Of a stretch of DNA of 64,000 nucleotides, positions 20,244-26,741 are shown one piece after another. Every line of letters starts with the position of its first letter. The first letter of the stretch is position 1. Origin of the DNA: Rhizobacter sp964253025 (lineage in GTDB: Bacteria; Pseudomonadota; Gammaproteobacteria; Burkholderiales; Burkholderiaceae_C); assembly GCF_964253025.1 (NCBI RefSeq), contig NZ_CAXUQC020000001.1:3782001-3846000 (forward strand), read 5' to 3'. A program made the translations under genes and the position numbers. The notes under the pieces were generated by a model that was not told the DNA's origin, searched no databases, and saw only the letters and a program-made list of their open reading frames with translations.

Positions 20244-20465
20244 TCAGCAGCAGCGGCCGGTGCGCGACCCGTAGCGCGCCTGCTGGCGCTCGCGGAAGAA
20301 GGCTTCGTAGTCCATGGGTGCCTGGTCCGGGTGGGTGGCCGCCATGTGGCGCACGTAGGCGCCATAGTCGGGCACGCCCACCATCAGCCGGAACGACTGG
20401 GCGAGGTAGCGGCCCGCTTGCTGCACCTCCCCCGTCCAGCCCGCCGCGCGGGCCGGTCCCTTCAC
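20244..20465 (-). CDS. ybdD: YbdD/YjiX family small protein
   Basis: A 73-aa protein with the family signature GVPDYGAYVRHM, HPDQAPMDYEAFFRERQ, and the terminal GRCC. Its GTG start overlaps the cstA stop (GTGA), the standard arrangement for this family, where the small protein is translated right after a CstA-type transporter. Its biochemical role is unknown; the strict pairing suggests it works with or regulates the transporter. The two terminal Cys are conserved in the family and could bind metal or form a disulfide. Confidence 0.9.
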   Translation of the reverse strand: MKGPARAAGWTGEVQQAGRYLAQSFRLMVGVPDYGAYVRHMAATHPDQAPMDYEAFFRERQQARYGSRTGRCC

Positions 20466-22525
20466 TGCGCGCCCTCCGGCATGGCGTGGTACGGCGTCTC
20501 CGCGGTGCTCGGGCGCTCCAGGCGGCGTGCGGCCATGACGGCCTTGACGCTGTAGAAGAGCACGCTCAGCACGACCGCGATGAAGAGCACGCACAGGGCC
20601 GCGTCCAGCCGGTCGTTGAAGACGATGCGCGACATGGCCAGCGGCGTCTTCGCCGGGGCGAGCAGCGTCCCTTGCGCGAGCGCATCGGCGTACTTGTCGG
20701 CGTGCGCCAGGAAGCCCACCCGCGGATCGGCCGAGAAGATCTTCTGCCAGCCGGCGGTCAAGGTGCAAGCCAGCAGCCAGGCGGCGGGCAGCATCGTGAC
20801 CCAGGCGAAGTGGCCGCGCTTCATGCGGAAGAGCACCACGGTGCCGAGCATCAGGGCCACGGCCGCCAGCATCTGGTTGGAGATGCCGAACAGCGGCCAC
20901 AGGGTGTTGATGCCGCCCAGCGGGTCGACCACGCCCTGGTAGAGGAAGTAGCCCCAGGCCGCCACGCACAGGCCGGTTGCGGTGAGGTTGGCCACCAGCG
21001 AGTCGGTGCGCTTGAAGGCCGGCACGAAGCTGCCCAGCAGGTCCTGCAGCATGAAGCGGCCCGCGCGGGTGCCGGCATCCACGGCCGTGAGGATGAACAG
21101 CGCCTCGAACAGGATCGCGAAGTGGTACCAGAAGGCCATCATCGCCTTGCCACCGATCGCCTGGTGGAGGATGTGCGCCATGCCGACCGCCAGGGTCGGC
21201 GCGCCACCGGCGCGCGCGAGGATGGTGTTCTCGCCCACGTCCTTGGCGGTCTGCACCAGCACGTCCGGCGTGATCACGAAGCCCCAGGTCGACAGCGTCT
21301 GCGCCACCGACTCCGGCGTACTGCCCACCAGCGCAGCGGGGCTGTTCATCGCGAAGTAGATGCCCGGCTCGATGCACGAGGCCGCCACCAGGGCCATCAC
21401 CGCGACGAACGACTCGGCCAGCATGCCGCCGTAGCCGATGAAGCGCGCGTGGGTCTCGTTCTCCAGCATCTTGGGCGTGGTGCCCGAGGAGATGAGGGCA
21501 TGGAAGCCGGACACCGCGCCGCAGGCGATGGTGATGAAGAGGAAGGGGAACAGGTCACCCGACCACACCGGGCCGTTGCCCTGCGCGAATTGGGTGAAGG
21601 CCGGCATCTGCAGGTCCGGCGCGACGATCAGGATGCCGATCGCGAGTGCGACGATGGTGCCGATCTTCAGGAAGGTCGACAGGTAGTCGCGCGGCGCGAG
21701 CAGCAACCACACCGGCAGCACCGAGGCCACGAAGCCGTAGCCGATCAGCATCCAGGTGAGCGCCTTGCCGTCGAAGGTGAAGAGCGGTGCGAGCGCGGGG
21801 TTCTCGTGCACCCACTGGCCGCCGAAGATCGACAGCATCAGCAGCACGAAGCCGATCAGCGAAACCTCTCCGATGCGGCCCGGCCGGATGAACCGCAGGT
21901 ACACGCCCATGAACAGCGCGACCGGAATGGTCGCGCCCACCGTGAAGGTGCCCCAGGGCGAGTCGGCCAGCGCCTTGACGACGATGAGCGCCAGCACTGC
22001 GAGGATGATGATCATGATCATGAACGCACCGAACAGCGCGATCAGTCCCGGCACCGTGCCCATCTCCTGCTTGACGAGGTCGCCCAGCGAGCGGCCGTCG
22101 CGACGCGTCGAGATGAAGAGGACGATGAAGTCCTGCACCGCCCCGGCGAACACCACGCCGGCCAGCAGCCACAGCAGCCCGGGCAGGTAGCCCATCTGGG
22201 CGGCGAGCACGGGACCGACCAGCGGACCGGCGCCGGCGATGGCCGCGAAGTGGTGGCCGTACAGCACGTACTTGTTGGTCGGCACGTAGTCCAGCCCGTC
22301 GTTGTGCGTCCACGCCGGCGTGCGGCGGGTCGGGTCAAGGCCCAGCACCCGTTGGGCCAGGAACAGGCTGTAGTAGCGGTAGGCGATGAGGTAGACGCAG
22401 ACCGCGGCCACCACGACCCAGAGCGCGCTCACGGCCTCGCCGCGACCCAGCGCGACGACGGCCAGGGCGAAGGCGCCGAGGACGGAGACCAGCAGCCACG
22501 GCAAGTGGCGACGGACGAAGGGCAT
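20462..22525 (-). CDS. cstA: CstA family carbon-starvation/pyruvate transporter
   Basis: A 687-aa polytopic inner-membrane protein with more than 15 hydrophobic segments. Typical CstA blocks are near the N-terminus (YVPTNKYVLYGHHFAAIAGA, then GPLVGPVLAAQ), with FHALISSGTTPKM in the middle. Family members import pyruvate or peptides under carbon limitation. The ATG at 22525 is preceded by AGGAG. The gene is followed by overlapping ybdD and then by a Cache-domain histidine kinase. This parallels the E. coli arrangement where a kinase/regulator pair (BtsS/BtsR) controls a CstA-family transporter (BtsT), although the kinase here is a different subtype. Confidence 0.92.
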   Translation of the reverse strand: MPFVRRHLPWLLVSVLGAFALAVVALGRGEAVSALWVVVAAVCVYLIAYRYYSLFLAQRVLGLDPTRRTPAWTHNDGLDYVPTNKYVLYGHHFAAIAGAGPLVGPVLAAQMGYLPGLLWLLAGVVFAGAVQDFIVLFISTRRDGRSLGDLVKQEMGTVPGLIALFGAFMIMIIILAVLALIVVKALADSPWGTFTVGATIPVALFMGVYLRFIRPGRIGEVSLIGFVLLMLSIFGGQWVHENPALAPLFTFDGKALTWMLIGYGFVASVLPVWLLLAPRDYLSTFLKIGTIVALAIGILIVAPDLQMPAFTQFAQGNGPVWSGDLFPFLFITIACGAVSGFHALISSGTTPKMLENETHARFIGYGGMLAESFVAVMALVAASCIEPGIYFAMNSPAALVGSTPESVAQTLSTWGFVITPDVLVQTAKDVGENTILARAGGAPTLAVGMAHILHQAIGGKAMMAFWYHFAILFEALFILTAVDAGTRAGRFMLQDLLGSFVPAFKRTDSLVANLTATGLCVAAWGYFLYQGVVDPLGGINTLWPLFGISNQMLAAVALMLGTVVLFRMKRGHFAWVTMLPAAWLLACTLTAGWQKIFSADPRVGFLAHADKYADALAQGTLLAPAKTPLAMSRIVFNDRLDAALCVLFIAVVLSVLFYSVKAVMAARRLERPSTAETPYHAMPEGAQ

Positions 22526-22767
22526 GGGATGACTCCTGGAGCGCGGGACGTCCCCGCAGGATGAGACCCGGCAGTCTGCGCGGCAGGAAGGCGTGGCGCA
22601 TTGGTCGCACCACGCAGCGGACCGCGCGGCAACACCTAAGGGTTCCTCCCGATGAGCCCCCTCCGAAGCGGCCCCCGATCCGGGGGGCGCGAAGCGGGCC
22701 ACCACCGCCTAGATTGAACCGGTGGCGTGCACCGCCACGCGATCCACCACCCCAGGGAGCACACCCC

Positions 22768-23670
22768 ATGCGCAGCGCATCCATCCTCGTCGCCGGCCTT
22801 CTCGCCGGCCTTTCGGCCACCGCACAGGCCAGCCACTACGCCGCCGGCTTCCACCTCGACGGCTGGCTGCCGCCGCTGCGCACGAACACCGCCGCGGACG
22901 GCCCCCACTCCTTGCCGGGCGAGTGGAGCTCACCCGGCTCCGGAGGAACCGGCTTCGCCACCACCGTGCGCACGCGCACCCTGGACGGCACCGCGGTGGA
23001 CCCCGTCACCGGCGCCGTGACCCACACCTACAGTCCCTACATGTCGGCACCCAGCGTGCACGTCTACCAGGGCCACCCGCTCAGCCTCGGCGAGAGCATC
23101 GCCACGCTGTGGTCAGGCATGTCTCCGGACGCGTTCGGGCATTCGCACCTGTACATGAGCTACATGTCCACCGAGCTCACCGGCGTGGATGGTCGCCTGG
23201 ATGGCCAGTCGCGGGCCAGCTGGAGCCGCGGTTTCTCCCTGGACCCGTACAGCTCGTTCACCATTGCGGGCACCTTCGATCTCGCCATCGAGGACACGGC
23301 GGTACCGCTGTCGACGGTCGGGGCGGCCGAGGTGATGGCCGACCACTCCTTCGCCTCGCTGAGCTACCGCGACACGTGGGGCCGCGTGGGCGGCTATCTC
23401 AACGCCGTGATCGGCGGCGCCGGCGGCCCGCTTCAGGGCGGCATCTTCGACTACGACATCGGCGAGGACGGCCGGTTGTCCCTCACCATCACCAACCCGG
23501 GCGCCGGCCGCCTCTACGGAACGCTATTCGCCGGCACGCAGGCGAACGTCGTGGCCGCCATCCCCGAGCCGGGCACCTGGGCGCTCATGCTGCTCGGTGT
23601 GGGAGGCGTGGCCACGGCCAGTCGGCGCGGGCGCAGCGGGCGCAACGCCGGGCCCTTGATGCCGGCCTGA
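22768..23670 (+). CDS. PEP-CTERM-anchored exported protein
   Basis: A 300-aa protein with a signal peptide (residues 1-22, ending AQAS) and a C-terminal sorting signal: PEPGTWALMLLG, a hydrophobic stretch, then a basic cluster (RRGRSGR). This PEP-CTERM tripartite tail is processed by exosortase in exopolysaccharide-producing bacteria and anchors or releases the protein at the cell surface. The mature part is rich in Gly, Ser, Thr and Tyr with beta-type patterns and no recognised domain. AGGGAG lies upstream of the ATG. The 240-base gap shared with cstA contains a G/C hairpin at 22670-22688 and TAGATT at 22709-22714, a possible -10. No exosortase gene is in the window. Confidence 0.82.
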   Translation: MRSASILVAGLLAGLSATAQASHYAAGFHLDGWLPPLRTNTAADGPHSLPGEWSSPGSGGTGFATTVRTRTLDGTAVDPVTGAVTHTYSPYMSAPSVHVYQGHPLSLGESIATLWSGMSPDAFGHSHLYMSYMSTELTGVDGRLDGQSRASWSRGFSLDPYSSFTIAGTFDLAIEDTAVPLSTVGAAEVMADHSFASLSYRDTWGRVGGYLNAVIGGAGGPLQGGIFDYDIGEDGRLSLTITNPGAGRLYGTLFAGTQANVVAAIPEPGTWALMLLGVGGVATASRRGRSGRNAGPLMPA

Positions 23671-23824
23671 ACGGCTGACGCAGGCGCGCCCGCGGCGGGC
23701 TGGCCCGGGCCCGGGCAGCGCGCATTCACCGGGGCGCGCCCTTGGCGCGCTCCGCGTCCGGCGCGGCGTACGCGGCCCGTCCGGCTGAACGACAATTCCC
23801 CGTTCCGCCACAGCCGCGTGCCCC

Positions 23825-24430
23825 ATGAAGATTCCGTTCAAGTACACCATGGCGAAGAACTCGCTCTTCGCCATCCTGCTGCGTTCGTCGTGGTGGATCA
23901 GCACCGCCATCGGCCTGGCGCTCGGACTCGTGTGCCTCGCCCTGCTGCCGGCGGAGTTCAAGCTCGTCGGCGCAGCCTCCGGACTGCCCTTTCTGGTCAT
24001 CGGCGTCATGGCGGCCGTGCGCCAATGGAAACGGCCGAGCGCCGCGCGCGTGGCCGCCACGGTGCAGGCCGTCTCGGCGATGCCCTGGCCGGCGTTTGCG
24101 TCGCTGCTCGAGCAGGCCTTTCGCCGGGACGGCTACGCCGTCACCCGCGTCAACGCGGAAGCCTTCGACTTCGAGCTGGAGCGGGCGGGGCGCCATGTGC
24201 TGGTGAGCGCCCGCCGCTGGAAGTCCGCCCGCATCGGGCTGGAGGCACTGAAGGCCTTGCAAACGGCACGCGACAAGCACGACGCCTCGGGCGCATTCCT
24301 GATCGGCCTGGGGGCCTTGAGCGACAACGCCCGCCCTTACGCCGCCGCGCAGGGCATCGCGGTCTGGCAAGGGGAAGATCTCGCCATGGCGTTGCAGGGC
24401 CAGCCGTTGACCGCGCCGACCGCTGCTTGA
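23825..24430 (+). CDS. Membrane-anchored Mrr-type restriction-endonuclease-like protein
   Basis: A 201-aa protein. Two membrane helices lie at about residues 21-42 and 49-64, after the sequence KNSLFAILLRSSWWIS. The rest resembles the Mrr-type endonuclease fold: FASLLEQAFRRDGYAV, then a strand-loop-strand ending AGRHVLVSARRWKSARIG, then a helix. In active Mrr proteins the last strand carries a Gln/Glu-x-Lys pair; here the matching positions read Ser-x-Arg, so cleavage activity is doubtful. The combination of membrane helices and an Mrr-like domain is known in Burkholderiales proteins of unknown role. It is monocistronic between genes on both strands. Confidence 0.65.
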   Translation: MKIPFKYTMAKNSLFAILLRSSWWISTAIGLALGLVCLALLPAEFKLVGAASGLPFLVIGVMAAVRQWKRPSAARVAATVQAVSAMPWPAFASLLEQAFRRDGYAVTRVNAEAFDFELERAGRHVLVSARRWKSARIGLEALKALQTARDKHDASGAFLIGLGALSDNARPYAAAQGIAVWQGEDLAMALQGQPLTAPTAA

Positions 24431-24487
24431 GTTCAGGCGGCCGCGCGAGCCGCTTCCCCGGCCCGCTCGCCGCCCGGTGCTCGAGGT

Positions 24488-25126
24488 TCAGTCGAGCCCG
24501 CCCGGCCCCGATGCGTGCTCGACCGCGTACTTGATCAGTTCGGCCTGCCCTTCGAGCCCAAGCTTTCGCTTGATGTTCTGCCGGTGCGCCTCGACGGTCC
24601 GCACGCTCAAGTCGAGATCCCGCGCGAGCTGCTTGCTCGACAGGCCCTTGGCCAGGCCTGAGAGGATCTGGCTCTCGCGCAGCGAGAGCACGGGTCGCGG
24701 CGCCTGGTTGCGAAAGAGGCGACGCGACACCGCCGGACTGAGGAACGTCCCGCCGGCCGCCACGGCCTGGATCGCCGCAACGATCTCGCTGGCCGGCGCG
24801 TCCTTCAGCACGTACCCGCGGGCACCGGCCTGCAAGGCACGCTGCACGTACTCGGGGTTGTCGTACATGCTGAGCATCAGCACCAGCAGGCCCGGGTGCT
24901 CCGACAACAGCAGCGCTGCCAGGTCGATGCCGTTCATGTCCCGCATGCCGACATCCATCAGCACGAGCGTGGGCGACGCCAGCAGCACCTGCTGCTGCGC
25001 CTCGGCGGCCGAGCCGGCCTCCCCCACCACCTCGACGCCCGGCACCGTCGAAAGGCGCGCCCGCAGGCCATCACGCACCAGCGGGTGGTCGTCGCTCAGC
25101 AGCAGGCGGATGGCGGGTTCGACCAT
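24488..25126 (-). CDS. NarL/FixJ (LuxR-type) response regulator
   Basis: A 212-aa regulator. The N-terminal receiver has its acidic pocket in SDDHPLVR, the phospho-acceptor Asp58 in LVLMDVGM, and the signalling Lys in YVLKDA. The C-terminal LuxR-type helix-turn-helix is LSLRESQILSGLAKGLSSKQLARDLDLSVRTVEAHRQNI in pattern (split here at residues 145-185). It is the natural partner type for the HisKA_3 kinase at 18842-20221, which is on the same strand about 4 kb away, with cstA, a PEP-CTERM gene and an Mrr-like gene between them. The ATG at 25126 was preferred over an upstream in-frame ATG because MVEPAIRLLLSDD is the usual receiver start. Confidence 0.88.
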   Translation of the reverse strand: MVEPAIRLLLSDDHPLVRDGLRARLSTVPGVEVVGEAGSAAEAQQQVLLASPTLVLMDVGMRDMNGIDLAALLLSEHPGLLVLMLSMYDNPEYVQRALQAGARGYVLKDAPASEIVAAIQAVAAGGTFLSPAVSRRLFRNQAPRPVLSLRESQILSGLAKGLSSKQLARDLDLSVRTVEAHRQNIKRKLGLEGQAELIKYAVEHASGPGGLD

Positions 25127-25195
25127 CTCGGGATTGTAGAGAGCAGCGGGCAGTTTCCAGTCAGCCGCCGGCAGCGCCTCGCCCATGGTGCGTCG

Positions 25196-25220
25196 TTCTC
25201 TCTGCCGCCCACACTCCTAA
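25196..25220. repeat. Second, single-arm copy of the 14230-14408 repeat
   Basis: The 25 bases match one arm of the inverted-repeat element (core TCTCTCTGCCGCCCAC) with one change in the following bases (A for G) and a different end. No opposite arm is present within 300 bases. It overlaps the stop of the next leftward gene and lies upstream of the response-regulator gene. Confidence 0.6.
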
Positions 25221-25831
25221 ACGAACTTGAGCCGCAGTTCCTTGGTGTTGCCGTCGAAGGTCACGCCACCGACATTGATGGCGAGCACGGCCTCCTGGAC
25301 CGAGGCGTCGATCTCGAACTCGACGTTCTCTTCCTTCGTTTCGTCCTGCGCCGCCAGTTCGTTGAGCTGATTGACGGGCTTCAACGACAGCTCGCCGATC
25401 TTCAGCCGGAACGAGTCGCCCCAGAACACCACGCCGCCGGGGGCGTTCGTCCACACGCGGACCCGGAAGCGGAGGAGCTGCTTCTGCGGCGACTCGGGCG
25501 CCCGCTGCGCACTGACGATCGTGTACCGAAACTTCTGCCCGGTGCCGCTGTGCATCGTCACCGAGGTTCCATCCGGCATCTCGATGGGGCGCTCGACTGC
25601 GGGCGCAGGAGCGGGCGCGCTGGGGGCCACCGCGGGAGGTGGGGCGGCGCCGGCCTTGTGCTCCACAGGCACGGCAGCGACGATGGCCGTGGCCTGATCC
25701 TTCTTGCCCACCATGCCGGCCTGATACAGCGCGGCGATGAGCCCCGAAGTTGCCGTCACCCCGGCGGCCAGGGCCGTCAGGACGCCGGGCAGCGTGTGCC
25801 ACCATCCCTGGGACTTTGCGTCTTCAGCCAT
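25217..25831 (-). CDS. Membrane-anchored protein of unknown function
   Basis: A 204-aa protein. One membrane helix lies at about residues 17-40 (PGVLTALAAGVTATSGLIAAL), with a short cytosolic start (MAEDAKSQGWW). A Pro/Ala-rich linker follows at about 60-80, then a beta-rich outer domain (FRYTIVSAQR, LRFRVRVWTNAPGGVVFWGDSFRLKIGEL in pattern) ending LRLKFV. The layout resembles FHA/jelly-roll-like outer domains tied to the membrane, but no family was recognised. It is transcribed towards the response-regulator gene and is probably monocistronic. The end of the gene overlaps a repeat copy. Confidence 0.6.
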   Translation of the reverse strand: MAEDAKSQGWWHTLPGVLTALAAGVTATSGLIAALYQAGMVGKKDQATAIVAAVPVEHKAGAAPPPAVAPSAPAPAPAVERPIEMPDGTSVTMHSGTGQKFRYTIVSAQRAPESPQKQLLRFRVRVWTNAPGGVVFWGDSFRLKIGELSLKPVNQLNELAAQDETKEENVEFEIDASVQEAVLAINVGGVTFDGNTKELRLKFV

Positions 25832-26046
25832 GCCGTCCTCCCTCGTCGTGCGCAGGAGTTCTCCCGCCTGCGCAGCGGTTAGTGCCCGACCATTATCGGG
25901 ATCACCGCGACTTCGGCAAGCGGCAGTTCACGTTTGCGGGCGCGCCCCGGCGCCGTGCCGGCATGTCGGGCCCGCTCGTCGCCCCGATCGGGTGCCAGGT
26001 GCCGGAAAAGGGCCGAGCTTGCACGGCGCGATGACGCCGACCGCGG

Positions 26047-26547
26047 TCAGTCGGGGTTCTTCGCCAGGCGCGCCGCCAGCTTCATCAGCGTGGGAACCCG
26101 CTTCCTGCCGTGCATGGAGCGCACCCGCGCCTTGGCTGCACCGATGTCGAGACCCGCACACGTGACGAACAAGGGCGGGGCCTCGTCCTCGCGCACGACC
26201 TCGCACTGCGCCGGGAGACCGACGAGGCCCTTCTTCGAAATGCCGACGACGGGCACCCTGCCGCCCAATGTCTGGAACAGGTGCTGGCCCACGCCGGGGC
26301 TGTCCTCGGCATCGAGATGGACGAAGCCTTCGATGAGCAGCAGTTCAGGCGCCAGGCGGTGCTCCACGAGCAACTGCATCACGCAGTGGAGCGCGCGCAG
26401 GTCCGGTTGTCCGCGCTCCACCGTGTCGACATGGGCGATGCGAGTGCGGAAGGTCTTCGTCGCCTCCGCGGCATCCCAGGCATCGAACGCCACGGCGGCA
26501 GCGCTCGCTTGCGTGCCTTCCCAATGAACAGCGACGAAGAGTTTCAT
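26047..26547 (-). CDS. Divergent endonuclease-V-like protein
   Basis: A 166-aa protein whose pattern follows endonuclease V, the enzyme that nicks DNA or RNA beside inosine. LLLIEGFVHLDAEDSPGVGQ with PVVGISKKGLVG matches the family core (Val-Asp-Gly ... Gly-Val-Ala-Lys), and PLFVTCAGLDIGAAKARV with RVPTLMKLAARLAK matches its C-terminal end. Several residues that bind metal in the family are changed: the first Asp segment reads VAVHWEG, the core Asp is Glu (IEGF), and the Pro-Gly-His motif reads CAGLD. It is also shorter than the usual 220 residues. Cleavage activity is therefore uncertain. It lies 194 bases after mksB on the same strand. Confidence 0.55.
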   Translation of the reverse strand: MKLFVAVHWEGTQASAAAVAFDAWDAAEATKTFRTRIAHVDTVERGQPDLRALHCVMQLLVEHRLAPELLLIEGFVHLDAEDSPGVGQHLFQTLGGRVPVVGISKKGLVGLPAQCEVVREDEAPPLFVTCAGLDIGAAKARVRSMHGRKRVPTLMKLAARLAKNPD

Positions 26548-26741
26548 TGCGGGATTATGAGCGGCGCGATTCCGGGACGTCGCGAGTCAGCGCACCGGCA
26601 TGCAAAGGCCGACCTCGTCGCAGGCCGGGCGCCAGCGCGCCGGGCGCTGCGACATGCTGCACCTGCCCCGCGCAGCTCAGCTGGTGAACCCGCAACGCGC
26701 CGCTTGCAGTCGCCACGATGGACTGCGGCGACGCGCGGGCT

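Noticed and set aside
19448..22564. Open frame of 1038 codons on the plus strand opposite the kinase and cstA genes
   Set aside because: It is antisense to three genes with clear family motifs. Its translation is His/Arg/Gln-rich and typical of GC-rich shadow frames; it has no ribosome-binding site or domain.
26548..26741. JetD/MksG TOPRIM nuclease gene next to the condensin operon
   Set aside because: No open frame of sufficient size exists here, and the genes on both sides belong to other families. The operon is therefore reported as MksFEB without calling a complete Wadjet system.
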